Source: Jeotgalicoccus sp052093725 (GTDB taxonomy: Bacteria; Bacillota; Bacilli; Staphylococcales; Salinicoccaceae). Taken from it: 24,903 bases of DNA. The notes below the pieces were generated by a model that had not been told where the DNA came from, did not search any database, and saw nothing but the letters and a program-made list of their open reading frames with translations. Location of the stretch: positions 1 to 24,903 of the forward strand of contig JBQDHL010000018.1 in NCBI GenBank assembly GCA_052093725.1, written 5' to 3'. Below are positions 14,795-22,694 of the stretch, piece by piece; within the stretch, counting starts at the first letter, position 1, and every line of letters begins with the position of its first letter. Made by a program: the position numbers and the translations under genes.

Positions 14795-15010
14795 TTAGAA
14801 CGTGAACATAAGTAGGAACGCGATAACGATAGCCATGATTGGAACAGCCTCAACTACACCAATACCGATGAACATAATCGTTTGTAACGGACCACGTGAC
14901 TCTGGCTGACGAGCAACACCTTCAACTGTTTTAGAAACAACCATACCAATACCAAAAGATGCGCCAAGAGCTGCTAAACCTGCTGCAATACCTGCTGCTA
15001 GTAAATTCAT
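14795..15010 (-). CDS. atpE: F1Fo ATP synthase c subunit
   Basis: The 71-residue hairpin of two membrane helices forms the rotor ring. Helix 1 is Gly/Ala-rich (residues 4-27), the polar loop contains ARQPE (33-37), and helix 2 carries the ion-binding carboxylate Glu54 in GVVEAVPIMAIVIAF. The residue after Glu54 is Ala and helix 1 lacks the Gln expected for a sodium site, so proton coupling is inferred. AGGAGG precedes the ATG. Confidence 0.98.
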   Translation of the reverse strand: MNLLAAGIAAGLAALGASFGIGMVVSKTVEGVARQPESRGPLQTIMFIGIGVVEAVPIMAIVIAFLLMFTF

Positions 15011-15057
15011 AAAATATTTCCTCCTAGAAAATTGTCTATTATTATTTTTTTATTACA

Positions 15058-15792
15058 TTAATGATCATCGCTCACTTTATGTGATAGATAAACCATTGAT
15101 AACATTACGAATATAAATGCCTGAATCGCACCTATAAATACTTTAAATCCTTGCCATACCATCATAGGAATAAATCCTAATGCGCCTAATACCGTGCCTC
15201 CGGTTACTAATCCCAATAGGAGTAACAGAAGTATCTCACCAGCATAAACGTTACCGTAAAGACGTAAACCGAGTGTTAAGTTATATGTAAATTCTTCGAT
15301 GAATTTGATTGGTGCAAGCCACCACATCGGCGTAACATATTGTTTCAAATAACCGCGCATCCCCTGCATCTTCACACCGTAATAGTGTGTCAGTACAATC
15401 ATCAGTCCTGCCAGCGTCAGCGTAACGACCGGGTCAGCTGTTGGTGATTTCACCCACAGTGTATGATCCGCATCCGGTGCGACAAAAGACAGTGGTATAC
15501 CGATTAGGTTGCCAATTAAAATGAATAAGAACAATGTCAGCGCTAAAAAGTGGAACTGTGCGCCTTCTTTCCATGCCATGTTGCTTTTAATAATTCCTTT
15601 AACGAAGTTCATTAACGCCTCAACAAGCACCTGACCTTTACCGGTCGGACGTACTGCAAGCTTTCTCGTCATGAAAAACAACGTAAAGAAGATAAGCAGA
15701 CATGTGATGATAATCATCATTGAAGTTGCAAGTTCGAATACAATTTGTACTCCGAACAAATCAAACGACCACGTTGGAATTCCGTGTTCCAT
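15058..15792 (-). CDS. atpB: F1Fo ATP synthase a subunit
   Basis: The 244-residue membrane stator subunit forms the proton half-channels. It has five or six hydrophobic helices; the essential arginine is Arg177 in NLTLGLRLYGNVYAGEILL, and FIGAIQAFIFVMLSMVYLSH is the conserved last helix. Other family marks are NLIGIPLSF (95-103). GAGGTGA lies before the ATG, and only four bases separate it from atpI. Confidence 0.98.
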   Translation of the reverse strand: MEHGIPTWSFDLFGVQIVFELATSMMIIITCLLIFFTLFFMTRKLAVRPTGKGQVLVEALMNFVKGIIKSNMAWKEGAQFHFLALTLFLFILIGNLIGIPLSFVAPDADHTLWVKSPTADPVVTLTLAGLMIVLTHYYGVKMQGMRGYLKQYVTPMWWLAPIKFIEEFTYNLTLGLRLYGNVYAGEILLLLLLGLVTGGTVLGALGFIPMMVWQGFKVFIGAIQAFIFVMLSMVYLSHKVSDDH

Positions 15793-15796
15793 TTCT

Positions 15797-16159
15797 TCAC
15801 CTCTTCCGTTTAAAAAGTTCCAATGCTGCGCGCCAGAAAATCAGCGCATAAGTGAGGAGCAGTCCGACTAAAATACCGATGATATTCAAAGTTTCAGGAA
15901 ACCTCACCCATATTAAACAGGCCGCTGCGACAATAAGCATTCTCGTTAACGTTCCTGTTTTAACTTTCTCGCCATCGCTGAGCTGTGCAGTTCTCAAATT
16001 GTAGTACCAATTATACGACAGCAGCATCGATCCGATGATACCGATGCACAGCCCTGCAAAAAACGGCAAAGAAGTAAATATATAAGCAATAATACTCAAT
16101 ATTAAAAGTATTATTAAATATTTCATAAAGTTTTTAAAATAGCCTTTAAAAATTTTCAC
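15797..16159 (-). CDS. atpI: ATP synthase protein I
   Basis: The 120-residue, four-helix membrane protein is the first gene of the operon. Family work links AtpI to c-ring assembly or magnesium supply, and it is not a structural subunit. The sequence shows a basic amphipathic N-terminus (IFKGYFKNFMKY), helices at about 13-31, 33-50, 69-87 and 90-108, and a basic tail LFKRKR. The start is GTG at 16157-16159 with GAGGAG about 12 bases upstream; an ATG at 16124-16126 (codon 12) has no ribosome-binding site. The assignment rests on size, topology and position, as the family is poorly conserved. Confidence 0.88.
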   Translation of the reverse strand: MKIFKGYFKNFMKYLIILLILSIIAYIFTSLPFFAGLCIGIIGSMLLSYNWYYNLRTAQLSDGEKVKTGTLTRMLIVAAACLIWVRFPETLNIIGILVGLLLTYALIFWRAALELFKRKR

Positions 16160-16182
16160 TGTCTTTTACGACTCCTCGGGTA

Positions 16183-16210
16183 ATGTAACATGTTGTGAAA
16201 ACAATTACAT
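16183..16210 (-). promoter_or_regulatory. 5' leader hairpin of the atp transcript
   Basis: In the predicted RNA, AUGUAA-UUGU pairs with ACAA-(CAUG bulge)-UUACAU around a UUUC loop, beginning about three bases after the predicted transcription start (near 16213). It could stabilise the long atp mRNA or serve as a regulatory element; it overlaps one arm of the inverted repeat. Confidence 0.45.
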
Positions 16211-16219
16211 ACTCTAATG

Positions 16220-16248
16220 ATTTTATAGGAGCGCAATTTTTGTGTCAA
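16220..16248 (-). promoter_or_regulatory. Promoter of the atp operon
   Basis: A perfect TTGACA (16243-16248), a 17-base spacer and TAAAAT (16220-16225) on the minus strand lie about 60 bases before the atpI start. No terminator separates it from mnaA, so some read-through from upp-mnaA is likely. Confidence 0.85.
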
Positions 16249-16284
16249 CAAAATATGGAAATTTTAACAACATGTTCACATTTG

Positions 16285-17424
16285 CTAATCATTTACAGAA
16301 AAACTGATAGGTTTTTCTTTAGTTATCCCATAATAATACTTTATGTTCTCGCAAATTCTGCGTGAAGCCTGTCCGTCACCGTAAGGATTTTGTGTTTGTG
16401 ACATTTCATTATACATTTTTTCATCTGTTAGCAGTTCTTTTGTCATGTTGTAAATATTTTCCTGCTCAACACCTGCAAGTTTAAGTGTACCTGCTTTAAC
16501 GCCCTCAGGACGTTCAGTAGTATCGCGCAGCACAAGTACCGGCTTACCAAGTGAAGGTGCTTCTTCCTGCACCCCGCCTGAGTCAGTTAAAATCAGATGA
16601 CTTCTTGCAGCAAAGTTATGGAAATCAAGTACATCAAGCGGCTCAATTAATTCAACGCGCTCGTGATCGCCTAAATACTCCTGTGCAATTTCACGTACTT
16701 TAGGGTTTTTATGCATTGGATACACAACTGTCACATCTTCAAATTCGTCAACAATCTGACGTACGGCACCAAAAATGTTATGCATCGGCTGACCGATATT
16801 TTCGCGTCGGTGTGCCGTTAAGAGGATAACTTTATTATCTTTATGTTTTTCGATAATATCACTGTGATAGTTTTCATCGACTGTTGTTGCTAATGCGTCG
16901 ATTGCAGTGTTTCCTGTAACTGAAATCTTTGTATCATCTTTTGCTTCATTCAGCAGATTCTGACGTGCATCTTCTGTCGGTGAGAAATGAAGGTCTGCTA
17001 AAACACCTGTCATTTGACGGTTCGCTTCTTCAGGGAATGGTGAATATTTGTTATGAGTGCGGAGACCTGCTTCAACGTGACCGATGTCCACTTCATTGTA
17101 AAACGCAGCAAGTGAACCCGCGAATGTTGTCGTTGTATCACCGTGCACTAAAATCATATCCGGTTTTACTTCTTTAATAACTGATTCGAGACCGTTAATT
17201 ACACGTCCTGTAACTTCTGACAGTGTTTGGCCGGGCTTCATAATATTTAAGTCGTAATCAGGTGTAATATCGAAAGTCGTGAGTACTTGATCAAGCATCT
17301 CTCTATGCTGAGCAGTAACTACTACAACCGGTTCAATATCTTCATCTTTTTTCATTTCGAGTACGAGCGGTGCCATTTTAATAGCTTCCGGTCTCGTACC
17401 GAAAATCGTCATAATTTTTTTCAT
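16285..17424 (-). CDS. mnaA: UDP-N-acetylglucosamine 2-epimerase (non-hydrolysing)
   Basis: This 379-residue GT-B-fold enzyme interconverts UDP-GlcNAc and UDP-ManNAc in the cytoplasm; ManNAc goes into the linkage unit of wall teichoic acid. Motifs are IFGTRPEAIKMAPL (7-20), LVHGDTTTTFAGSLAAF, HVEAGLRTHNKYSPFPEE with catalytic acidic residues, LLTAHRRENIG (conserved His), and LTDSGGVQEEAPSLGKPVLVLRDTTERPEG near the C-terminus. Length is standard. TAGGAGA precedes the ATG, 19 bases after upp. Staphylococci keep this gene between upp and atpI, and it is also called wecB in annotation. Confidence 0.96.
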   Translation of the reverse strand: MKKIMTIFGTRPEAIKMAPLVLEMKKDEDIEPVVVVTAQHREMLDQVLTTFDITPDYDLNIMKPGQTLSEVTGRVINGLESVIKEVKPDMILVHGDTTTTFAGSLAAFYNEVDIGHVEAGLRTHNKYSPFPEEANRQMTGVLADLHFSPTEDARQNLLNEAKDDTKISVTGNTAIDALATTVDENYHSDIIEKHKDNKVILLTAHRRENIGQPMHNIFGAVRQIVDEFEDVTVVYPMHKNPKVREIAQEYLGDHERVELIEPLDVLDFHNFAARSHLILTDSGGVQEEAPSLGKPVLVLRDTTERPEGVKAGTLKLAGVEQENIYNMTKELLTDEKMYNEMSQTQNPYGDGQASRRICENIKYYYGITKEKPISFSVND

Positions 17425-17443
17425 AACAATCTCCTATGATTTA

Positions 17444-18073
17444 TTAGCGTGTGCCAAATAGTCTGTCGCCGGCATCGCCTAAGCCGGGAACAATGTAACT
17501 CTTCTCATTCAATTTCTCATCAAGTGCTGCAATATAAATATCAACATCCGGATGCGCTTCTTTTAATACTTCTACACCTTCCGGTGCTGCAATCAGACAG
17601 ATGAAACGAATTTTTGTCGCTCCATGTTTTTTAACTGCAGTAATTGCTTCCACCGCTGATGCACCTGTAGCAAGCATCGGGTCGATAACGAAAATATCGC
17701 GTTCTTCTATATCTCCCGGAAACTTCGCATAGTATTCAACAGCTTTCAATGTTTCAGGATCCCGGTACAATCCGATATGGCCGACACGAGCTGATGGAAT
17801 AAGTTTTAAAATACCATCCTGCATACCAAGGCCCGCACGTAAAATCGGGATGATACCCAGTTTTTTTCCGCTCAGGCGTTTAGCTGTAGTTTCCTGAACT
17901 GGTGTCTTTACTGACACATCTTCGAGTGTAAGATCTCTCGTTACCTCATAAGCCATAAGCATACCCACTTCATCGACCAATTCTCTGAATTCTTTAGTCG
18001 ACGTGTTTTCATCACGGATATAGCTCATTTTATGCTGGATTAACGGATGATCCATTACTTGTATCTTTGACAT
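17444..18073 (-). CDS. upp: Uracil phosphoribosyltransferase
   Basis: The 209-residue enzyme converts uracil and PRPP to UMP in pyrimidine salvage. It begins with the typical VMDHPLIQHKMSYIRDENTSTKEFRELVDE, has LGIIPILRAGLGMQDGI (residues about 72-88), the PRPP loop DPMLATGASAVEAI (131-144) and the C-terminal uracil-binding YIVPGLGDAGDRLFGT. The PRPP loop has Ala where Gly is common (ATGGS), a minor change. GGAGG precedes the ATG. A compact hairpin lies in its leader. Confidence 0.98.
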   Translation of the reverse strand: MSKIQVMDHPLIQHKMSYIRDENTSTKEFRELVDEVGMLMAYEVTRDLTLEDVSVKTPVQETTAKRLSGKKLGIIPILRAGLGMQDGILKLIPSARVGHIGLYRDPETLKAVEYYAKFPGDIEERDIFVIDPMLATGASAVEAITAVKKHGATKIRFICLIAAPEGVEVLKEAHPDVDIYIAALDEKLNEKSYIVPGLGDAGDRLFGTR

Positions 18074-18090
18074 ATATCTTCCTCCACTCT

Positions 18091-18118
18091 AAAAATTAAC
18101 CGGATGATCCCATCCGGT
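18091..18118 (-). terminator. Hairpin between glyA and upp (weak terminator or upp leader element)
   Basis: ACCGGATG and CATCCGGT (18099-18106 with 18111-18118) form a perfect eight-bp stem with a four-base loop, followed by TTAATTTTTAG on the minus strand. A perfect TATAAT lies just upstream (18123-18128), so a transcript from it would begin at or within the hairpin. It may therefore end glyA transcripts, cap the upp mRNA, or both. Confidence 0.6.
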
Positions 18119-18135
18119 ATATATTATAACGCAGT

Positions 18136-19371
18136 TTATTTGTATAGTGGATACTTTCCTGTTAATTTAGTAACTTTATCTGAAATACCTTCCAGATTCT
18201 CTTCATTTTTAACACGTGTCAGTGTTTCAACGATAATATGACCGACTTCTGTCATATCTTCTGTTGTAAATCCACGCGTTGTCATCGCAGGCGTTCCGAG
18301 GCGGATACCGCTCGTCACAAATGGCGATGCTTCATCAAATGGAATTGTATTTTTATTAACAGTAATACCAACTTCATCAAGTGCTTCCTCAGCCACTTTC
18401 CCTGTCAGACCGAAAGTCTTAACATCGACGAGTACAAGGTGGTTATCTGTCATACCTGAAACGATACGAAGACCGCCGTCAGCGAGTGACTGAGCCAAAG
18501 CTTTCGCATTATCCAGAACACGCTGCTGGTATTCTTTAAATTCCGGCTGCATTGCTTCACCGAACGCCACGGCTTTCGCTCCGATAACATGCATTAACGG
18601 TCCTCCTTGAATACCAGGGAAAATATTTTTATCAACAGCTTTAGCATGTTCTGCAGTCGTTAAAATTAATCCTCCGCGAGGTCCGCGTAATGTTTTATGC
18701 GTTGTTGACGTTACAAAGTCAGCATGCGGTACCGGGTTCGGGTGCAGTCCTGCTGCAACTAATCCTGCGATATGCGCCATATCTACTAATAAATACGCAC
18801 CGACTGCATCAGCAATTTCACGGAACTTTTTAAAGTCCAGTGTTTTAACATATGCACTGCCGCCTGCAACGATCATTTTAGGCTGTTCTTTTTTAGCGAT
18901 TTCCATAACTTTATCGTAATCAATTGTTTCAGTGTCCTTCTCAACACCGTAAGATAAGAAGTTAAATAATTTTCCGCTGAAGTTAACAGGTGAACCGTGT
19001 GTCAAATGTCCGCCGTGCGATAAATCCATACCAAGCACTTTGTCTCCGTGCTCAAGCACCGAGAAATATACTGCCATGTTTGCCTGAGAGCCTGAGTGAG
19101 GCTGCACGTTGGCATGTTCTGCACCAAAAATTTCTTTTGCACGGTCACGTGCGAGGTTTTCCACAACGTCTACATGTTCACATCCGCCGTAGTAACGTTT
19201 CCCCGGATATCCTTCTGCATATTTGTTCGTTAAAATAGAACCTTGTGCTTCCAGTACTGCCGGTGAAACGAAGTTTTCACTCGCGATAAGTTCGATGTTG
19301 TTGTTTTGTCTTTCCAGTTCTTTATCAATAACTTCCTGTACTTGTGGATCTTGTGATTTAATATTAGACAT
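18136..19371 (-). CDS. glyA: Serine hydroxymethyltransferase
   Basis: The 411-residue PLP enzyme converts serine and tetrahydrofolate to glycine and methylene-tetrahydrofolate, the main one-carbon source for thymidylate, purines and methionine. Motifs are NIELIASENFVSPAVLEAQGS (25-44), GYPGKRYYGGCEHVD (54-68), PHSGSQANMAVY (91-102), VDMAHIAGLVAAG (196-208) and the PLP lysine in TSTTHKTLRGPRGG (Lys226). GGGGAGA precedes the ATG, and only 14 bases separate it from ywlG upstream. It probably belongs to the rpiB-ywlG-glyA unit. Confidence 0.99.
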   Translation of the reverse strand: MSNIKSQDPQVQEVIDKELERQNNNIELIASENFVSPAVLEAQGSILTNKYAEGYPGKRYYGGCEHVDVVENLARDRAKEIFGAEHANVQPHSGSQANMAVYFSVLEHGDKVLGMDLSHGGHLTHGSPVNFSGKLFNFLSYGVEKDTETIDYDKVMEIAKKEQPKMIVAGGSAYVKTLDFKKFREIADAVGAYLLVDMAHIAGLVAAGLHPNPVPHADFVTSTTHKTLRGPRGGLILTTAEHAKAVDKNIFPGIQGGPLMHVIGAKAVAFGEAMQPEFKEYQQRVLDNAKALAQSLADGGLRIVSGMTDNHLVLVDVKTFGLTGKVAEEALDEVGITVNKNTIPFDEASPFVTSGIRLGTPAMTTRGFTTEDMTEVGHIIVETLTRVKNEENLEGISDKVTKLTGKYPLYK

Positions 19372-19385
19372 TGTAAATCTCCCCT

Positions 19386-19934
19386 TTATTTATAATGCGC
19401 TCTCGGTCCGCCGACTAATTTCGGACGGGTTGTTGCTATCGTCACTACTGCTTCGCCAACTGTTTTAACAGAAGTTCTTACCGGTATGGCAACATGTTTT
19501 AAATGCATACCGATCAGTGTCTGGCCAATATCAATGCCGCGGTCTGCAATGACCGACTCAACGACAACAGGGTCTAACAGCTCTTTATACGCAAATTCAC
19601 TCAGGCTGCCTCCCGCTTCTTTGTGCGGTACTACTGTAACTTCTTCTAAATTCAAAGCTTCCATCGTGTCTCTTGACGTTGTCAAAGAACGGTTAATATG
19701 CTCGCATCCCTGAAATAGTAAATGCATTTTTTCTTTGCCGGTGATTTCTGTAAAGTGTCTGCAGATGACTTCTGCCGCTTCATCCGAACTGCTTTTACCG
19801 ATGTGCTTCCCTATAGTTTCCGATGTCGAACATCCGATAACGAGCACTTTCCCCGATGTAAAAAATTCTGTTTCATATAAATCATCAGTCAGTGCCTGTA
19901 AATCATTCTTCAATCTTACAAACGCGTCTTTCAT
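19386..19934 (-). CDS. ywlG: YwlG family protein (UPF0340/DUF436), function unknown
   Basis: With the ATG at 19932-19934 the protein has 182 residues. It matches the UPF0340/TIGR01440 family, with VLVIGCSTSETIGKHIG (about 30-46), HLLFQGCEHINRSLTTSR, VVPHKEAGGSLSEFAY and DRGIDIGQTLIGMHLKHVAIPVR; two conserved cysteines and histidines suggest an enzyme, but no activity is established. A TTG at 19949 is an alternative start, but GAGGGTGG is suitably spaced for the ATG. The gene overlaps the end of rpiB by 32 bases. The rpiB-ywlG-glyA order is a common Firmicutes arrangement. Confidence 0.88.
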   Translation of the reverse strand: MKDAFVRLKNDLQALTDDLYETEFFTSGKVLVIGCSTSETIGKHIGKSSSDEAAEVICRHFTEITGKEKMHLLFQGCEHINRSLTTSRDTMEALNLEEVTVVPHKEAGGSLSEFAYKELLDPVVVESVIADRGIDIGQTLIGMHLKHVAIPVRTSVKTVGEAVVTIATTRPKLVGGPRAHYK

Positions 19935-20331
19935 GTCTACCACCCTCAAATTCAGTGTTCAGCCATGTGTCCACCACTTCAAGTGCAAGACCAGGGCCGA
20001 TAACTCTTTCACCCATCGCGAGTACATTGGAATCATTATGTGCGCGTGTTGCTTTTGCTGAAAATGTATCGTGTACGAGTGCACAGCGAATACCTTTTGT
20101 TTTATTTGCAGTAATATTCATACCGATACCCGTACCGCAAATTAAAATACCTTTATCATATTCTCCTGCAGCTACTTTCTCTGCGACCGGTTTAGCATAA
20201 TCCGGATAATCCACAGAGTCTGTATTGTCAGGTCCGAGATCTGTAAAATCAATTTTTTTATCTGTTAAATATTCCGTAACGGTCTTTTTTAAATTAAGTC
20301 CGCCGTGGTCGGATGCGATTACAACTTTCAT
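19903..20331 (-). CDS. rpiB: Ribose-5-phosphate isomerase B (RpiB/LacAB family)
   Basis: The 142-residue enzyme interconverts ribose-5-phosphate and ribulose-5-phosphate. The sequence opens with VVIASDHGGLNLKKTV, has the catalytic-base region GILICGTGIGMNITANK (Cys65), CALVHDTFSAKATRAHNDSN (His98, phosphate-binding Arg nearby) and VLAMGERVIG. LacA/LacB galactose-6-phosphate isomerase subunits are related, but there is no lac context. TAAGGAGATG precedes the ATG, and a strong promoter lies just upstream. Because ribose-5-phosphate feeds PRPP, placement near upp and glyA fits a nucleotide-supply theme. Confidence 0.92.
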   Translation of the reverse strand: MKVVIASDHGGLNLKKTVTEYLTDKKIDFTDLGPDNTDSVDYPDYAKPVAEKVAAGEYDKGILICGTGIGMNITANKTKGIRCALVHDTFSAKATRAHNDSNVLAMGERVIGPGLALEVVDTWLNTEFEGGRHERRVCKIEE

Positions 20332-20352
20332 ACACTCATCTCCTTAGAATAT

Positions 20353-20381
20353 ATTATAACCATCAGCATCAAGAGTTTCAA
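20353..20381 (-). promoter_or_regulatory. Promoter of rpiB-ywlG-glyA
   Basis: TTGAAA (20376-20381), a 17-base spacer and a perfect TATAAT (20353-20358) on the minus strand lie in the 63-bp gap after ywlE. No terminator is visible before it, so the upstream prfA-ywlE transcript may also read through. Confidence 0.75.
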
Positions 20382-20394
20382 AAGATTACCGGAC

Positions 20395-20805
20395 TTACCA
20401 GTTAAATTTATCGATGTATTTTTTTAAATATATAAATACTTCTTCATATTGAACTGTTGTGCCGCCGTATGGATCTGGAATGTTTTTATTTTCGTCGCCT
20501 GCATATTCAGATACGAGCTGTACATCCGCTTCCGGAAATCTCTCAATAATTGCATTTTTATGACTGTCTCCCATAACAAGCAGCGTGCTGTTTTCAATAT
20601 CTTCTTTTGTCAGCTGTTCGGGTTTTGATGGTACGGGTAATTCTGCTGCTTCTATAATAGAAAGAGACTGGCTGCTCGTATCGCTGCTTACAACATAAAG
20701 TCCTCGTGATGAAATATCCATATGCGGATACTTCATACGTGCATAACTTTCAGCCAGCGGACTGCGGCACGTATTACCTGTGCAGACAAATATCATTTTA
20801 TTCAC
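20395..20805 (-). CDS. ywlE: Low-molecular-weight phosphatase, probable protein-arginine phosphatase (YwlE/PtpB type)
   Basis: The 136-residue protein has the P-loop CTGNTCRS (Cys8, Arg14) and the general-acid loop IPDPYGG (Asp111) of the LMW-PTP family. The Thr at P-loop position five (Thr12) corresponds to B. subtilis YwlE Thr11, the residue that confers phosphoarginine specificity, so removal of arginine phosphate marks (McsB/Clp pathway) is the likely job rather than tyrosine dephosphorylation. The start is GTG at 20803-20805, overlapping sua5 by eight bases; an ATG at 20794-20796 is possible but would leave only four residues before the catalytic Cys. Position after sua5 matches ywlC-ywlE in Bacillus and staphylococcal genomes. 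Confidence 0.9.
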   Translation of the reverse strand: MNKMIFVCTGNTCRSPLAESYARMKYPHMDISSRGLYVVSSDTSSQSLSIIEAAELPVPSKPEQLTKEDIENSTLLVMGDSHKNAIIERFPEADVQLVSEYAGDENKNIPDPYGGTTVQYEEVFIYLKKYIDKFNW

Positions 20806-21847
20806 TCTGAATCACTTCATTCCCCGTCGCTTTATATATACGGTTCATCAGTCCTTCAGATTCCGGCACTTTATCGAAACCGTGAATGAAAATAATATCG
20901 ACGTCCGATGTGTCCATGATACGTAATGCAGAATACAGGTTTCGGGCCGCCTCTTTATAACTTTCACGGTCCCTGCACAGACTGATAAACTGTATATCTT
21001 CACTAATAAATTCCCTGCTTGTTTCCGGGCCGATAATACCCACTTTCTGATTACGTTCCACAGGCAGTTTTGTATTATTGTTAATACCGCCTTCGATTAC
21101 AATCAGTGGCTGGCTTGGTGCGTAATGCTTATATTTCATACCAGGTGATATTGGTTTATCAGTTTTGTCACTTACTGTGCCGACAGCTGTTTCCAACACT
21201 GCTTCCAGTTCTTCTTTTGTCACTGCACCTGGCCGGGCGATTCTATAAGGGTACTGTGTACAGTCGAGCACAGTACTTTCGATACCGTAAATTGCTGACT
21301 CACTGTCGATAACTCCGTATAATTTATCTTCGAGATCATCGATGACGTGCTGAGCGTTTGTCGGCGACGGTTTGCCGCTGATATTAGCACTCGGTGCAGC
21401 CAGAGGGATATCAGTATACTGCAGAATTTTTCGTCCCACAGGATGGCTTGGCATACGTACCGCAACGGAGTCGAGTTCAGCTACTGCATTTGTTGAAAGA
21501 TAATCTCCTTTTAACGGGAGAATGAAAGATATCGGGCCAGGCCAGAACGCTTCCATTAATTTAGTAATTCGTTCATCAAGCACAGCCGTAAATTTTTCCA
21601 GCTGGCTGATATCATGTATATGTATAATTAAAGGGTTATCCCCCGGACGTCCTTTGGCGGAAAAAACCTTATTAATTGCCTCTCCGTTCCGGGCATCCGC
21701 CGCAAGCCCGTACACTGTCTCTGTCGGAATACCGATAATTTCACCATAGGTAAACGCAATTTTTATTTCTTCAAGCTTTTTTTCGAGCGCTGTTGCTTTA
21801 CTGTTATCGGTTAAATCAGCTTCAGTAATTTTCCATATTTTAGTCAC
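20798..21847 (-). CDS. sua5: L-threonylcarbamoyladenylate synthase
   Basis: The enzyme makes threonylcarbamoyl-AMP from threonine, bicarbonate and ATP for the universal t6A37 tRNA modification. An N-terminal YrdC domain shows GEIIGIPTETVYGLAADA, SAKGRPGDNPLIIHI (the KGRP nucleotide site), FWPGPISFIL, VAVRMPSHP and PLAAPSANISGKPSPT. SPGMKYKHYAP marks the linker to the C-terminal Sua5 domain (about residues 240-349). I chose the GTG at 21845-21847 because GGGGTGA is properly spaced for it; a GTG three codons earlier (21856) has the same GGGG directly adjacent. Both overlap the end of prmC. Called ywlC in Bacillus. Confidence 0.93.
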   Translation of the reverse strand: MTKIWKITEADLTDNSKATALEKKLEEIKIAFTYGEIIGIPTETVYGLAADARNGEAINKVFSAKGRPGDNPLIIHIHDISQLEKFTAVLDERITKLMEAFWPGPISFILPLKGDYLSTNAVAELDSVAVRMPSHPVGRKILQYTDIPLAAPSANISGKPSPTNAQHVIDDLEDKLYGVIDSESAIYGIESTVLDCTQYPYRIARPGAVTKEELEAVLETAVGTVSDKTDKPISPGMKYKHYAPSQPLIVIEGGINNNTKLPVERNQKVGIIGPETSREFISEDIQFISLCRDRESYKEAARNLYSALRIMDTSDVDIIFIHGFDKVPESEGLMNRIYKATGNEVIQSE

Positions 21848-22694
21848 TTTTTTCACCCCACGTAAAATGTAATATTCTATCCTGTTGATTAATGTCTTTA
21901 ATTACCTGCACAAAAGTATCCGGCCAGACGCTCTCAATATATTTCTTTAATGCATCCGCCTGATTAAAGCCGATTTCAAAATATACCCGGCCGCCTGATT
22001 TCAGCACATCCGGCAGTGTCCGAATCATTGCTTTGTACAGCGCCAGTCCATTATCATCTGCAAACAGCGCTGTGCCGGGTTCGTATTCAAGTACGGACGG
22101 CGTCATCAGATGTTTCTCGCCCTCACTTATATAGGGAGGATTAGAGATGATTATATCAGCTTTAATTTCTTTATCCACTAATGGTTCAAATAAGCTTCCC
22201 TCTATATAATCCACAGTGACTCCGAGACGCTCCCCATTCTTTTTAGCAGTGCAGAGGGCGCCGGCTGACAGATCCGTAACTATGACTTTATTTGAAGTCC
22301 AGTGACCGGCTAATGTTAAACCGATTGCACCTGTCCCGGTACCGATATCAACTGCTGTTAAGCCGCTGTCCTTTTCATTATTTAAAATGAATTCTACGAG
22401 CTCTTCCGTTTCATTTCTCGGAATCAGCGTGTCCCCTGTCACCGTAAAATATGCGTCGTAAAAATACGCTTCTCCGAGCACATACTGGTAAGGTTCATTT
22501 TGGCAGACACGCTCGATGACAGATTTGTATTTTTTATAATCTTCTTTTGGCATTACGTCTTCTCCGTATATCATCAGCTTTGTAAAATTCATTCCGAATA
22601 GTTCTTCCATTACAATTGATGCTACGCGAATTTCTTGTCCAGATACACTTAAAGAGGCTTCCGCCTCTTTAAGTACTGCTCTATATTGTTTCAT
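21840..22694 (-). CDS. prmC: Peptide chain release factor N5-glutamine methyltransferase
   Basis: The 284-residue SAM enzyme methylates the glutamine of the GGQ motif in release factors. It has an N-terminal helical domain (1-75), TLIPRNETEELVEFIL (89-104), the SAM loop DIGTGTGAIGL (116-126) and the catalytic SNPPYIS (184-190). Its ATG lies 14 bases inside the end of prfA, whose product is its substrate, so the two are coupled. Codons 7-16 contain a perfect 12-bp inverted repeat with a GGAA loop, which may affect its translation. Confidence 0.96.
   Translation of the reverse strand: MKQYRAVLKEAEASLSVSGQEIRVASIVMEELFGMNFTKLMIYGEDVMPKEDYKKYKSVIERVCQNEPYQYVLGEAYFYDAYFTVTGDTLIPRNETEELVEFILNNEKDSGLTAVDIGTGTGAIGLTLAGHWTSNKVIVTDLSAGALCTAKKNGERLGVTVDYIEGSLFEPLVDKEIKADIIISNPPYISEGEKHLMTPSVLEYEPGTALFADDNGLALYKAMIRTLPDVLKSGGRVYFEIGFNQADALKKYIESVWPDTFVQVIKDINQQDRILHFTWGEKSD
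22647..22674 (-). repeat. Perfect 12-bp stem-loop at the prfA/prmC junction
   Basis: ACTTAAAGAGGC and its complement (22663-22674 with 22647-22658) flank the loop GGAA, a GNRA-type tetraloop, on the minus strand. It starts seven bases after the prfA stop and lies wholly in prmC codons 7-16. No T-tract follows, so it is not a simple terminator. Confidence 0.75.

Larger units (their letters stand above)
16182..16282. repeat. Inverted repeat arms flanking the atp promoter
   Basis: AACATGTTGT with its flanks at 16182-16201 (plus strand) recurs inverted at 16262-16282. The 20-base arms differ by one indel and one substitution, and each has a self-complementary AACATGTT core. The -35 and -10 elements lie between the arms. 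Confidence 0.6.

Noticed and set aside
16190..16215. Rex-type redox operator near the atp promoter (TTGTGAA half-site)
   Set aside because: Only the left half-site fits; the right half reads ATTACAT instead of TTCACAA, so the match is too poor to call.
19735..20200. Plus-strand open frames of over 100 codons opposite ywlG and rpiB
   Set aside because: They overlap two well-supported genes in antisense and show no protein-like features or initiation signals.
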